A stretch of DNA of 64,000 bases from Nonlabens spongiae (lineage in GTDB: Bacteria; Bacteroidota; Bacteroidia; Flavobacteriales; Flavobacteriaceae): assembly GCF_002117125.1 (NCBI RefSeq), contig NZ_CP019344.1, forward strand, positions 310,001 to 374,000, given 5' to 3'. Position numbers and translations under genes: made by a program. The notes beneath the pieces are model-generated. The model was not told where the DNA came from. It did no database searches and saw nothing but the letters and a program-made list of their open reading frames with translations. Positions 26,600-35,955 of this stretch are shown here, one piece after another. Numbering within the stretch: position 1 is the stretch's first letter; each line of letters opens with the position of its first letter.

Positions 26600-27994
26600 A
26601 TGAAAAATGTAAGCAAATACTTGTTGATAGCTCTCGCTTTTACACTGTTCTCATGTGAGGGTGATGACTCAACGTCTCCTGAGCAATCAAATCCTGTAGA
26701 AGATCCTACAGACCCTAATGATTCTCAGGATTATGTGCAATATGGAACGCCTTTTGACAACGTGCCTCTTACCAGTGATATTATCATGTACGAGGTAAAC
26801 CTAAGAGCTTACAGCAGTGCTGGTAATATTCAAGGGGTCATCGATCGACTGGATCATATTGAGCAACTCGGTATCAATACAATCTGGCTCATGCCTATCT
26901 ATACGCAAGGTGAATTGAGATCTGTAGGATCTCCTTATGCCGTGAAAAATTATAAAGAGGTGAGCAGTGAATATGGCAACCTCGATGATCTACGCAGACT
27001 CACAGATGCTGCTCATGCACGAGGCATGACCGTGATCCTTGACTGGGTGGCAAATCATACAGCGTGGGACAACCCATGGATCAATAACGATCCTGACTGG
27101 TACACAAAGAATGCTTCAGGGCAGATTATCCATCCTTCTGGAACTAACTGGCAAGACGTCGCCGATTTAAATTTTGATGTTCAAGAAATGCGCGTCGCCA
27201 TGATTGATGCCATGCGCTACTGGATTCTTGAAGCAAATGTAGATGGCTTCCGTTGTGATTATGCTGATGGTGTTCCAGCTGATTTTTGGCAAGAGGCATT
27301 TGCAGAATTAAATACTATACCCAACCGAGACCTGATATTTTTTGCTGAGGGCAACCGCTCTGATCATTTGACCTCCGGTTTTGATTTGGCATTTGGCTGG
27401 GAATTTTATGGAGGGATCAAAGAAGTTTATGAGGGGCGTGATGCAGGTTACGCTTTCGCGAAAGCGCAAACAGAATACAGCAACGTACCCATGGGAAAGG
27501 AAATGGTACGATTTACCACAAATCATGACGAGTCTGCCTGGGATGCAACACCAATCACTATTTTCAATGGGTTGAATGGAGCTCTGGGAGCCTCTGTTGC
27601 TACTATTTTTCATGATGGAGTACCGTTGATCTATGGAAGTCAAGAGGTGGGACAAGCGTCAACAGTTCCATTTTTCTACAACTCAACCATAAACTGGTCT
27701 CAAAATCCAGATATGTTGAATCAGTACCGCACCATGCTTCAATTCTATAGCAATAGTGCTGCCGCTCGTAAGGGAGAAAATACAGAGTACACTCATCCTA
27801 ACGTAATTCATTTCAAAAAAACGCTTAATGGGGATGAAGTGAGTATTCTTGTAAATACTAGAAATACTGCGCATACTTATACCTTGCCTGCAGAAATGCA
27901 AAACACTACCTGGACAGATGTGATGTCTGATAACCAAGTAGATTTAGGAACTCAATTTCAGCTAGAACCATATGGATATATGATTTTAGATTAA
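26600..27994 (+). CDS. GH13 alpha-amylase-family lipoprotein
   Basis: I start at 26600, where MKNVSKYLLIALAFTLFSC gives a lipoprotein signal; an in-frame start 84 bp upstream would add a second, unlikely leader. The 464-residue enzyme has the GH13 blocks VILDWVANHT, GFRCDYADG (nucleophile Asp220), FFAEGN (acid/base Glu250) and TTNHDES (third acid Asp310). It should cleave alpha-1,4-glucans or maltodextrins at the cell surface or periplasm. It is short for the family. The palindrome encodes AFAKA between Glu250 and Asp310. No SusC/SusD pair is near. Confidence 0.92.
   Translation: MKNVSKYLLIALAFTLFSCEGDDSTSPEQSNPVEDPTDPNDSQDYVQYGTPFDNVPLTSDIIMYEVNLRAYSSAGNIQGVIDRLDHIEQLGINTIWLMPIYTQGELRSVGSPYAVKNYKEVSSEYGNLDDLRRLTDAAHARGMTVILDWVANHTAWDNPWINNDPDWYTKNASGQIIHPSGTNWQDVADLNFDVQEMRVAMIDAMRYWILEANVDGFRCDYADGVPADFWQEAFAELNTIPNRDLIFFAEGNRSDHLTSGFDLAFGWEFYGGIKEVYEGRDAGYAFAKAQTEYSNVPMGKEMVRFTTNHDESAWDATPITIFNGLNGALGASVATIFHDGVPLIYGSQEVGQASTVPFFYNSTINWSQNPDMLNQYRTMLQFYSNSAAARKGENTEYTHPNVIHFKKTLNGDEVSILVNTRNTAHTYTLPAEMQNTTWTDVMSDNQVDLGTQFQLEPYGYMILD
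27451..27466. repeat. 16-bp palindrome, copy 7 (coding, AFAKA)
   Basis: Perfect CGCTTTCGCGAAAGCG in the GH13 gene, read as AFAKA near residues 285-289. Confidence 0.95.
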
Positions 27995-28038
27995 CCTGAA
28001 TCACTGGAAGCTGAGAAGATAAAGTATAAGAACAATGA

Positions 28039-28068
28039 GGGTTTAGATCAAATTTCTAAACCCTTTTT
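28039..28068 (+). terminator. Rho-independent terminator after the GH13 gene
   Basis: GGGTTTAGA and TCTAAACCC form a 9-bp stem with a 7-nt loop, followed by a TTTTTATTTT tract. Confidence 0.85.
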
Positions 28069-28212
28069 ATTTTAAGCCTTCTCAGTTGGCTCATTTATTT
28101 TTACCTACAAAAATTTAACGCCCCTTTCTATTTCAATTAGTCTGCGGTTATGAGAAATAGGATCCTCTCTTAATTGATTTTATCACCAAAATTTAACATA
28201 GAGAGATTCTAA

Positions 28213-28958
28213 GTGAAATTATTGAAAAGTAAGATAGCCTTGGTTACTGGGGCGGGATCAGGAATAGGAAAAGCAATTGCCACTTAATATGCGCAAAACG
28301 GAGCTGCCGTTATTGTTAATGACATTGATGCACAGAAAGGAGAAGCCGTTGTAAAAGAGCTGGAATCAGATGGAGGCAAGGCATATTTTATTAAAGCAGA
28401 TTCCTCAAAGGAAGAAGAAATCAAAATCACGATAGAACGTATTGTGGAGAAATATGACAAGCTTGATATCGCTTATAACAATCCAGGAATAGGAGGTGAG
28501 CATAATACAACTGGAAACTACGATGGTAAATCTTGGAACAGCGTAGTCGACCTCAATTTAAACGGCGTTTTCTATGACTGTAAATATGAATTGCAAGACG
28601 TGGAGAAGAATGGAGGAGGAGTCATCGTTAATATGGCATCTATTCATCGTGTGGTAGCCGCGCCTAATTCGCCTGCGTATACCGCTACAAAGCACGCAGT
28701 TGTAAGACTTATAAAGAATATCGGTGATGAATACGCTCAAAAAAAAATATTCGCTGTAATTGCGTGGGACCAGCTTACATTGATACACCTTTACTTCAGT
28801 CAAAAGAGATGCTTGAAACCATTAAGAAAAAGCATCCTATGAAAAGATTGGGAAAAACTGACGAAGTGGCGCAACTCGTGTTAATTCTCAGTAGCTCACA
28901 ATCATCTTTCATAACCGGTGGATATTACCTTATAGATGGTGGCTGCCCGGCCGTTTAA
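28213..28958 (+). pseudogene. Decayed SDR dehydrogenase gene
   Basis: The translation follows a complete short-chain dehydrogenase, with KIALVTGAGSGIGKAIA (cofactor loop), YNNPGIGG, NMASIHRV, YTATKHAV (YxxxK) and a normal C-terminus ending GGYYLIDGGCPAV. It is broken twice: a TAA at 28285-28287 (codon 25, probably from TTA) and a frameshift at the A9 run at 28739-28747, after which the frame of the last third is shifted. The putative start is GTG at 28213. It is either real decay or local base-calling error in a homopolymer; the stop codon argues for at least one real mutation. Confidence 0.8.
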
Positions 28959-28967
28959 TTTTTATCT

Positions 28968-28983
28968 CGCTTTCGCGAAAGCG
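28968..28983. repeat. 16-bp palindrome, copy 8 (intergenic)
   Basis: Perfect CGCTTTCGCGAAAGCG, 9 bp after the stop of the first decayed SDR gene. Confidence 0.95.
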
Positions 28984-29021
28984 TAACAATTAAAATAAAA
29001 ATTAATAGCTAAAAACAAAAT

Positions 29022-29765
29022 ATGAATTTAAAAGGAAAAACTGCAATCATTACGGGAGCATCAAGCGGAAAAGGTGAGGCTACGGCCAAAAAACTAGCCA
29101 GCAATGGAGCAAACGTAGTTCTGTGTCGCGCAAGACTGAAAAGCTGGAAAAACTGTGTGACGAGATCAAAAACGACGGTGGAAAAGCGACCGTGGTAGCT
29201 GCCGATGTCATTAAAACCGATGACTGGAAGGAAGTGGTAGACACCGCAAAAAGGAATATGGAACTGTAGATATTTTGTTTAATAATACGGGATTGATGCC
29301 ACTCTCGATGGTGGATAAACTCAAAACTGATGAATGGCACACTATGGTAGATGTAAATCCAAAAGGTGTTTTGAATGGAGTTGCAGCAACTTTACCTGTC
29401 ATGAAAGAGCAGAAATGTGGACATATAATAAATGTCTCGTCGAGTGCTGGACGCAAATACTTCCCGGGCGGAGCAGTATACTGTACCACTAAAGCTGCTG
29501 TGAGTATGTTTTCTGAAGGTTTACGTCAGGAAATGGCTCCAAATATGGGATTAATGTGACGATCATCGAGTCTGGGTTTGTGGATACTGAACTACAAGAC
29601 ACGATTACAGATGAGGATATCAAAGAACAAATCTCTAACATGGGAAGTGATATGACGCCTCTTAAAGCTGTCAATATTGCCGAGGCTGTTGCTTATGCCG
29701 CTGCGAGTCCAGATAGAGTGAATGTGAATGAGGTTTTCAGATACCCCATAAAGCATAAACAATAA
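29022..29765 (+). pseudogene. Second decayed SDR dehydrogenase gene
   Basis: Another short-chain dehydrogenase, starting MNLKGKTAIITGASSGKGEA and containing [18 protein letters not shown] and [11 protein letters not shown] (YxxxK). Three single-base losses shift the frame: near 29121-29132 (after VVLC), at the A-run near 29247-29252 ([13 protein letters not shown]) and at 29537-29546 ([12 protein letters not shown]). Adding one base at each restores a continuous family-like protein ending VFRYPIKHKQ. Two of the three lie in short A-runs, so sequencing error must be excluded. It lies 63 bp after the first decayed SDR gene. Confidence 0.8.
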
Positions 29766-29777
29766 TTTAAATTTAAG

Positions 29778-29809
29778 AAATAGCCTCAAAATTTTTATGG
29801 CTATTTTTA
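29778..29809 (+). terminator. Terminator after the second SDR pseudogene
   Basis: AAATAGCC and GGCTATTT form an 8-bp stem with an AT-rich 13-nt loop, followed by TTAT. Confidence 0.65.
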
Positions 29810-29824
29810 TACCTAAAACTTTAA

Positions 29825-29832
29825 TAATTTTG
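29825..29832 (+). promoter_or_regulatory. Candidate -7 box for the oxidoreductase gene
   Basis: TAATTTTG fits TAnnTTTG and ends 2 bp before the ATG at 29835, which would make the transcript nearly leaderless or the true start slightly downstream. Confidence 0.3.
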
Positions 29833-29834
29833 TT

Positions 29835-30821
29835 ATGAAAGCAATGATGCTCAGTAGCTATGACGATAACGCGTCATTTGTGAAAAAAGATATCGATAAA
29901 CCAGTGGCCGGCAAGGGTCAGGTTCTTGTGAAAATTTATGCTTCAAGTGTGAATCCGGTGGATTTGAAGATCAAGTCAAATGGTAAAGATATGCCCATCG
30001 CTCCAGATCTACCCGCTTTGCTCGGAATGGATTTTGCCGGTATAGTGGAAGAATTAGGTCCTGGTGTAAGCAATTTCACAATAGGCGATGAGGTATACGG
30101 TTGTGCTGGTGGACTGATGGACTTGCCAGGAACTTACACGGAGTACATCGCAGCAGATGCTCGGCTGATGGCTTTGAAACCCAAAAATCTTTCCATGCGA
30201 GAAGCTGCGGCTTTACCGCTTGTTTCCATCACAGCATTTGAAGGCGTAGAACGAGCACAGATCAGTGACGGACAAAAGGTTCTGGTTCACGGTGGATCAG
30301 GTGGAGTGGGACACATCGCTTTGCAACTCGCGCAAATTAAAGGAGCTGAAGTTTTTGCTACTTCCAGCAGCGATGAGAAACTCAGTTTGGTTAAGGAGCT
30401 GGGCGCTCATCCCATAAACTACAACGATCAAAGTGTGGAGGATTATGTAAATCAATTTACAGATGGTCAAGGTTTTGATGCAGTTTATGATACGGTGGGC
30501 GGTAAAAATCTATTGAAAAGCTTTGAAGCCGTTAAAATCAACGCACAGATTGCCACAACCGTTTCGATGGCTGAGGTAGACCTGTCGCAAATGCACCACA
30601 AAGGTTTGTCGCTGCATGTGGTCTTTATGTTGATTCCTATGATTCATGATGTGGATCGCGCCAGTCATGGAAATATTTTAAAGGAAATTACGAGTTTGGT
30701 AGAATCTGGAAAATTAAAACCTGTACTTGATGAAAACAGATATCAATTAGAAGATGTAAACGAGGCCCACGCCCGTGTTGCCAGTAGTGAGGGCATGGGT
30801 AAGGTTACGATAGAACATTAA
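29835..30821 (+). CDS. NADP-dependent quinone-reductase-like oxidoreductase
   Basis: A 328-residue medium-chain dehydrogenase/reductase of the zinc-free quinone oxidoreductase branch. Visible blocks are SSVNPVDLKIKSNG, LLGMDFAGIVEELGPGVSNFTIGDEVYG, the nucleotide-binding GGSGGVGHIALQLAQIKGAEVFAT, and a C-terminal LEDVNEAHARVASSEGMGKV. The structural-zinc cysteine cluster is absent. It probably reduces quinones or enones with NADPH. It follows two decayed SDR genes and precedes a strong bidirectional terminator. Physiological substrate unknown. Confidence 0.9.
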   Translation: MKAMMLSSYDDNASFVKKDIDKPVAGKGQVLVKIYASSVNPVDLKIKSNGKDMPIAPDLPALLGMDFAGIVEELGPGVSNFTIGDEVYGCAGGLMDLPGTYTEYIAADARLMALKPKNLSMREAAALPLVSITAFEGVERAQISDGQKVLVHGGSGGVGHIALQLAQIKGAEVFATSSSDEKLSLVKELGAHPINYNDQSVEDYVNQFTDGQGFDAVYDTVGGKNLLKSFEAVKINAQIATTVSMAEVDLSQMHHKGLSLHVVFMLIPMIHDVDRASHGNILKEITSLVESGKLKPVLDENRYQLEDVNEAHARVASSEGMGKVTIEH

Positions 30822-30845
30822 TTAGTACTTAGTCCAAAATAAAAA

Positions 30846-30877
30846 AAGCCGTTTTAGAAAGTTCTAAAACGGCTTTT
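30846..30877. terminator. Strong bidirectional terminator
   Basis: AAGCCGTTTTAGAA and TTCTAAAACGGCTT pair over 14 bp with a 2-nt centre (so 3-4 nt loop in practice), flanked by A-runs and T-runs. It separates the oxidoreductase gene from the convergent YeeE-family pair. Confidence 0.9.
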
Positions 30878-30908
30878 CAACTTAAAATCAAAACTTCACT
30901 CAACTTAT

Positions 30909-31322
30909 CTAATGCGGCAGCTTGCTGCGCAATAATCCGTATACAAAAGTCCCGAGAAGGGCTCCAAATATTACAATCAAAATCATTGGGAAACCGGCTC
31001 CCGCAAGAACGTACATAGGTCCCGGGCAAGCACCAGAAAGCGCCCAGCCCAATCCAAAAATAATTCCGCCTATCAAATAACGTGGAACACCCATTTCCTT
31101 GGGTTTGAGACTCATCTCTCCACCGCCCAGCGGTTTTATATTATTACGTTTAATAACTTGAATGCCTATCACTCCCAGTACCAAGGCAGACCCTATAATT
31201 CCGTACATGTGAAAACTGTCAAATCTGAACATTTCATAAATTCTAAACCACGATGCCGCCTCTGACTTAAACATCACGATCCCAAAAAAAATCCCTATAG
31301 CTAAATAACTTAAATACCGCAT
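30909..31322 (-). CDS. YeeE/YedE-family membrane protein (DUF6691), C-terminal partner
   Basis: A 137-residue integral membrane protein with four hydrophobic segments and the family motif GWALSGACPGPMYVLAGAG near residues 93-111, whose Cys lies in the conserved SGACPGP turn. YeeE/YedE (TsuA-like) proteins import thiosulfate; in Bacteroidota the protein is often split into two adjacent genes, as here. It starts 3 bp after the stop of the longer partner, so one transcript is expected. Thiosulfate or another reduced sulfur species is the likely substrate. Confidence 0.88.
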   Translation of the reverse strand: MRYLSYLAIGIFFGIVMFKSEAASWFRIYEMFRFDSFHMYGIIGSALVLGVIGIQVIKRNNIKPLGGGEMSLKPKEMGVPRYLIGGIIFGLGWALSGACPGPMYVLAGAGFPMILIVIFGALLGTFVYGLLRSKLPH

Positions 31323-31325
31323 GTC

Positions 31326-31883
31326 TTAAAAAATGAGAGGATAAATAAAATTAATCATGACCAGACCACCTATAAAAAATCCGATGACGGCAATGAGCGA
31401 GGGAAGCTGTAGATTACTCAATCCAGAAATGGCGTGTCCAGAGGTACAGCCTCCCGCATAACGTGCTCCAAAACCAACCATAAAACCTCCAGCCAATAAA
31501 ATCAACAGAATTTTAGGATCGTTCAAATGATCTGTAGAGAATATTTCAGTGGGTAGGTAGGCTTCGCCCGCGCTGTCGATATTGTATTCCTGAGATAATT
31601 CTGTTGCCGTAACTTCATTGATCTCGACAGTATTATCACTCATATAATTTGAGGCAATAAACCCACCGATGATCGCACCAGCCACTACCGTAAGATTCCA
31701 GCGTTGTTCTTTCCAGTCAAACTTGAAGAAGTCTGCTGCCTTACCACATCCCAGAGCAGAGCATGCCGTCCTGAGATTGGATGACATACCAAATTGTTTT
31801 CCCACCAATAATAGCAAGAACATCGTCAGGGCTATCAAGGGCCCGGCGACATACCACGGCCAGGGATCCGTAATCCATTCCAT
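31326..31883 (-). CDS. YeeE/YedE-family sulfur transporter, N-terminal partner
   Basis: I start at 31883 (MEWITDPWPWYVAGPLIA), which resembles family N-termini; the longer frame from 32030 would run through the intergenic palindrome. The 185-residue protein has several membrane helices, conserved Cys in RTACSALGCGKAA and the signature FGARYAGGCTSGHAISG near residues 135-151, the thiosulfate-path cysteine motif of TsuA. Upstream lie a -7-like box (CATATTTG at 31902-31909) and a GTAAC-N4-GTTAC dyad shared with other sulfur operons, so control by a Crp/Fnr regulator is inferred. Confidence 0.88.
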   Translation of the reverse strand: MEWITDPWPWYVAGPLIALTMFLLLLVGKQFGMSSNLRTACSALGCGKAADFFKFDWKEQRWNLTVVAGAIIGGFIASNYMSDNTVEINEVTATELSQEYNIDSAGEAYLPTEIFSTDHLNDPKILLILLAGGFMVGFGARYAGGCTSGHAISGLSNLQLPSLIAVIGFFIGGLVMINFIYPLIF

Positions 31884-31910
31884 AATTGAATTTGTTTTGT
31901 GCAAATATGC

Positions 31911-31926
31911 CGCTTTCGCGAAAGCG
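31911..31926. repeat. 16-bp palindrome, copy 9 (intergenic, in promoter spacer)
   Basis: Perfect CGCTTTCGCGAAAGCG between the -7-like box and the GTAAC dyad upstream of the YeeE gene, 15 bp past the arylesterase stop codon on the minus strand. Confidence 0.95.
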
Positions 31927-31930
31927 AGAC

Positions 31931-31946
31931 AGTAACAAATGTTACT
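31931..31946 (-). promoter_or_regulatory. Candidate Crp/Fnr operator upstream of YeeE pair
   Basis: AGTAAC-AAAT-GTTACT, a perfect dyad with the 5-N4-5 spacing of Crp/Fnr sites. It lies 47-48 bp before the YeeE start and 21-22 bp upstream of a CATATTTG box. It overlaps the stop codon of the arylesterase gene. Confidence 0.6.
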
Positions 31947-32706
31947 CAGAGTCAAGTAATGGTCGCAACGTTTCCCAAACCGTATCAGCAATAATCTGGT
32001 GACCTTCCTCAGTAGGGTGGATGCCGTCATTTTGATTCAAGGCGGCAATACCACCCACATCTTTCAAGATAAAGGGTATCAAATCGATGTCGTTCTTTTG
32101 AGCCAGTTCGGGAAAAACATTCTTGAAATCAGTAGTGTATTCTTTACCTAAGTTGGGTGGGAGTTGCATACCGGCGAGAATGATCTGGGTATCTGGACTT
32201 TTATCTTTTATCGTATTTATAATTTCTTGCAAATTACTTTTGGTTTCTGAGACGGGTACGCCACGTAAACCATCGTTAGCTCCCAGTTCCAATATGAAAA
32301 TGTCAACCTTTTGATTCATCACCCAGTCGATGCGACTTTTACCACCAGCAGTAGTTTCACCGCTCACGCCGCTGTTGACCACCTCATAATTCATTCCCAG
32401 TGAATCGATTTTTTGTTGAATCAAGCCAGGGAAAGCGTCGTCTGTGTCGTCAAGACCGTAACCTGCCGTAATGCTATCACCAAAAAATAAAATCGTTCCA
32501 GAACCTTCTACCTGCGATGAATTGTTTTGGGAATCTTGTTCGGCTGTTTCTTGGTTTTGATTTGGACCATCTTGACTGCTTTGTTGCTTGCAGCCAATGA
32601 AAATTAAAAAAGCCAAAAAATAACAAAACCTTAAGTCCTTAAACCGCCCTGATCCTCGTGAAATCAGAGCTTGTGCCGTATTTTGACGATTTGATGTATA
32701 AATCAT
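31942..32706 (-). CDS. Arylesterase / SGNH lysophospholipase lipoprotein
   Basis: A 254-residue GDSL/SGNH hydrolase like E. coli TesA. Blocks I, III and V are visible: FFGDSITAGYG (nucleophile Ser), LGANDGLRG (oxyanion Asn), and NDGIHPTEEGH (Asp and His of the triad). The N-terminus carries a lipoprotein signal ending FLIFIGC, then a Gln/Ser-rich linker. The annotated start leaves only 9 bp to the divergent ABC gene, so the real start may be a little downstream. The divergent ATPase/permease pair matches the tesA/ybbA/ybbP layout of E. coli, supporting orthology. Confidence 0.9.
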   Translation of the reverse strand: MIYTSNRQNTAQALISRGSGRFKDLRFCYFLAFLIFIGCKQQSSQDGPNQNQETAEQDSQNNSSQVEGSGTILFFGDSITAGYGLDDTDDAFPGLIQQKIDSLGMNYEVVNSGVSGETTAGGKSRIDWVMNQKVDIFILELGANDGLRGVPVSETKSNLQEIINTIKDKSPDTQIILAGMQLPPNLGKEYTTDFKNVFPELAQKNDIDLIPFILKDVGGIAALNQNDGIHPTEEGHQIIADTVWETLRPLLDSE

Positions 32707-32715
32707 AATTATTTC

Positions 32716-33414
32716 ATGTCTGAAGTTTTAAAGGTAAGTACGGTATCAAAAACTTATAGCAGTGGTAGCAAGGAATTAACAGTTCTTGATGACATAAGTT
32801 TTAGCGTAGAACAAGGTGAGACGTTCTCCATAGTAGGCCCATCAGGAAGTGGTAAAACTACACTGCTGGGCATTTGTGCTGGACTGGATCTACCCGATTC
32901 AGGAACGGTTACCTTGTGCGGTAAAAACTTGAATGAACTCAATCAAGACGAGAGTGCTGTACTGCGCAATAAACAAGTGGGATTTATATTTCAGAACTTT
33001 CAGTTACTGCCTACGCTGACGGCATTGGAGAATGTGAGTGTACCGCTCGAACTTCAAGGAGATTCAAAAGCTGCATCAAAAAGCAAAACCTTACTTGAAA
33101 AGGTAGGGTTAGGGGATCGCTTGAATCATTATCCATCACAATTGTCAGGAGGGGAACAGCAACGGGTAGCACTAGCCCGAGCTTTTTCAAATAGGCCATC
33201 CATTCTTTTTGCTGATGAACCTACGGGAAACCTAGATGAAGAAACTGGAGAAAAAGTCATTCAACTGTTGTTTGAATTGAACCAGCAAGCCGGAACCACT
33301 CTAGTGATCATCACGCATGACATGGAACTGGCAGAGCGCACCCAAAAGATTTTAAAGCTAAAAGGTGGACGAGTTCAAGAAATTAAGGAAACTTTGGTAA
33401 AGAATCCTACGTGA
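32716..33414 (+). CDS. ABC transporter ATP-binding protein (YbbA/LolD-like)
   Basis: All ATPase motifs are normal: Walker [11 protein letters not shown]-loop [18 protein letters not shown], signature LSGGEQQR, Walker [13 protein letters not shown] and H-loop IITHD. At 232 residues it is of the MacB/LolD/YbbA type. Its stop overlaps the permease start (TGATG). With the divergent TesA-like esterase it forms the conserved tesA/ybbA/ybbP neighbourhood. Export of a hydrophobic product or lipid-related molecule is a guess. Confidence 0.93.
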   Translation: MSEVLKVSTVSKTYSSGSKELTVLDDISFSVEQGETFSIVGPSGSGKTTLLGICAGLDLPDSGTVTLCGKNLNELNQDESAVLRNKQVGFIFQNFQLLPTLTALENVSVPLELQGDSKAASKSKTLLEKVGLGDRLNHYPSQLSGGEQQRVALARAFSNRPSILFADEPTGNLDEETGEKVIQLLFELNQQAGTTLVIITHDMELAERTQKILKLKGGRVQEIKETLVKNPT

Positions 33415-35942
33415 TGAAGAAGTTGCGATTAAAATGGCTTTTTACTATGGCATTGCGAGATGCCAGAGCAAGCAAAACGCGTTTGTTGCTTTTCATGTCG
33501 TCTTTGGTTTTAGGAATTGCGGCTGTAGTTGTTATCCAATTATTCAGTACCAACTTAAAAGCCAATTTGAGCTTACAGTCTAAAGCACTCATGGGTGCCG
33601 ATTACATTATAGATAGCGATGAGATTCCCACAGATCGAGCTCAGGAGATCATCGACTCCCTAAAACCTGATGCCAGTGAGGTGACCTTTGTTTCCATGGC
33701 TGCGTTTCCCAAGAATAGTGGAACAAAACTGGTCAAGGTAAGAGGCATGGAAGGTGATTTTCCCTTTTACGGTTCCATGGATACTCAACCTAAAGCAGCT
33801 GCAAGAAATTATCAGAAAGAGAAAACAGCCCTAGTTGATGCTACTTTGATGCTGCAATACAATATCAAAGCAGGTGATTCCATTAAAATAGGTGAACTGA
33901 CACTTCCCATCGCTGGAGCGCTAACAAACATTCCTGGAGCCACCACCGTTTCAACCAGCGTAGCGCCATCTGTAATAATTCCGAAGGTTCTGATTGAGCA
34001 AACGCAACTGTTGCAATTTGGTAGTCGTAAGGAGTATCAGTATTATTTTAAGGCAGCTGACACGCTCAACCTCGACCGACTAGAAAAGGAACTGGAGCCC
34101 CAGCTCGATCTGGTGGATGCTGATCTTGATACACACACTAGCACGAGTAGAAGACTGGGCAGACGATACGATAACATTAGCAAATTTCTAAACCTGGTAG
34201 CCTTCATAGCTTTAATTCTGGGGTGTATAGGAATTGCAAGTTCCATCCAAATCTACATCAAGGAAAAACTTGCTTTAACAGCGGTATTGAAATGCTTGGG
34301 GACAAGTAGTTTACAGAGCTTTTTGATTTATTTGATTCAGGTAGCGGCGATTGGATTTTTGGGAGGTCTTTTTGGTACATTGATAGGTGTGGGTTTGCAA
34401 AGTGTCATTCCATATTTCTTGGAAGATTTTTTGCCATTTCAAGTGCAGATTTCCATTGATCCTATTTCCTTGATTGTTGGAATATTACTGGGCGTATTGA
34501 TGTCAGTTTTATTTGCAGTTTTACCACTATTAAGTACTTGGTTTGTTTCTCCGCTGCGAGTATTAAGGGTTGGTAACGGGAATTTGGCCGCTCCTAAAGC
34601 TGTTCAAATCGCGATTTATATCGTGATTGTTGCTACATTATTTCTCATATCTTATTGGTTGCTAGACGATTTTATTTATGCCTTGTCTTTTATTGGAGGT
34701 ACCGCCGTAACTTTTATTGTTCTTGCCGGTGTGGGATTATTGTTGATGAGAATCATACGCAAAAAATTTCCTAGAAACTGGGGCTATCCCAGCCGGCAGG
34801 CGTTGATGAATCTGTTCAGACCTAATAATCAGACATTGGTGTTGATTACATCGATAGGTTTGGGAGCTTTTTTAGTAAGCACATTGTTTTTCACGCGCGA
34901 TTTGCTCCTCCAGAAAACTGATGTGGAACAATCTGCCAGTAATCCTAATCTGATCATTTTAGACGTTCAAACAGATCAGCGTACAGAACTTAAGTCCATT
35001 ATGAAACAGAACGGGATTCCCGTGCTGGATGACATTCCCATCGTTACCATGCGCATGAGCAAAATCAATTCTCGCTCAGTAGATGAGATCGAGCGCGACA
35101 CTACCAGAGAGGTGAGAAGCTGGGTTCTGAATCATGAGTTTAGAACCACGTACAGAAGTGAACTCACTGCATCTGAAAATATCTTAGAAGGGAGCTGGCA
35201 ACCTAGAAGCGATGCTACTGAAACCATCCCTATTTCTATATCAGAAAACGTGGCTCGTGACGCATTGCTGGAAATAGGTGACCGAGTGACCTTTAATGTT
35301 CAGGGAGTTTTGATGCCTACTCAAATAACCAGTATCCGTTCTGTGGACTGGTCTCAATTGCAACCCAATTTCAATATTTTATTTCCCGTGGGAGTTCTGG
35401 AAAATGCTCCCCAATTCAATGTAGTGACTACTGCGGTGGCAGATGAAGCCGCCTCAGCACGATTACAGAGTGCGCTGGTATCTAGATTTCCCAATCTTAC
35501 CATTATTGACCTACGACAGGCATTTATCCTCATAAAAGATATATTGGAAAAAGTCTCTTGGGTCATTAATTTCATGGCGCTGTTCAGCATGCTTACAGGG
35601 ATTATTGTATTGATAGGTTCTGTGCGTACCAGTAAATACCAGCGTATTAAGGAGAGTGTTCTTTTACGCACGATAGGAGCTCGTGATCGCCAAATTCTAA
35701 AAATCTCAGCTTTAGAATACGTTTTCTTGGGTCTTTTGGGAAGTTTAGTAGGTGTTCTACTAGCCGTAGTGGCAACCTTGGGATTAGCCTTATTCGTTTT
35801 TCAAGAAGCTTTTGTTCCGTCTTGGATCCCGTTTTTGATAATTGTTCCTGGCATCACGCTCATCGTTGTCATCATAGGTTTGAGCAACATAAGAGAAGTA
35901 CTGGGAAGCTCTCCTCTCGAGGTGTTGAGAAAAACAAATTAA
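33414..35942 (+). CDS. FtsX-family ABC permease (YbbP-like), 842 aa
   Basis: I choose the ATG at 33414, which overlaps the ATPase stop; a GTG one codon earlier is possible. The protein has an N-terminal helix (residues ~22-42), a large periplasmic domain, two FtsX-type helix bundles around 265-400 and 720-835, with further helices between 410 and 500 — the duplicated FtsX layout of YbbP/LolC-E relatives. It should work with the ATPase upstream as a mechanotransmission machine. Substrate not known. No defects seen. Confidence 0.9.
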   Translation: MKKLRLKWLFTMALRDARASKTRLLLFMSSLVLGIAAVVVIQLFSTNLKANLSLQSKALMGADYIIDSDEIPTDRAQEIIDSLKPDASEVTFVSMAAFPKNSGTKLVKVRGMEGDFPFYGSMDTQPKAAARNYQKEKTALVDATLMLQYNIKAGDSIKIGELTLPIAGALTNIPGATTVSTSVAPSVIIPKVLIEQTQLLQFGSRKEYQYYFKAADTLNLDRLEKELEPQLDLVDADLDTHTSTSRRLGRRYDNISKFLNLVAFIALILGCIGIASSIQIYIKEKLALTAVLKCLGTSSLQSFLIYLIQVAAIGFLGGLFGTLIGVGLQSVIPYFLEDFLPFQVQISIDPISLIVGILLGVLMSVLFAVLPLLSTWFVSPLRVLRVGNGNLAAPKAVQIAIYIVIVATLFLISYWLLDDFIYALSFIGGTAVTFIVLAGVGLLLMRIIRKKFPRNWGYPSRQALMNLFRPNNQTLVLITSIGLGAFLVSTLFFTRDLLLQKTDVEQSASNPNLIILDVQTDQRTELKSIMKQNGIPVLDDIPIVTMRMSKINSRSVDEIERDTTREVRSWVLNHEFRTTYRSELTASENILEGSWQPRSDATETIPISISENVARDALLEIGDRVTFNVQGVLMPTQITSIRSVDWSQLQPNFNILFPVGVLENAPQFNVVTTAVADEAASARLQSALVSRFPNLTIIDLRQAFILIKDILEKVSWVINFMALFSMLTGIIVLIGSVRTSKYQRIKESVLLRTIGARDRQILKISALEYVFLGLLGSLVGVLLAVVATLGLALFVFQEAFVPSWIPFLIIVPGITLIVVIIGLSNIREVLGSSPLEVLRKTN

Positions 35943-35955
35943 ATGGTGTAGATCC

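Noticed and set aside
28444..28958. Two separate small genes in the first SDR region
   Set aside because: Both are pieces of one SDR protein separated by a nonsense codon and a homopolymer frameshift.
31326..32030. Longer 234-codon form of the YeeE gene
   Set aside because: It would translate the palindrome, the operator dyad and the end of the esterase gene; the start at 31883 matches family N-termini and the promoter position.
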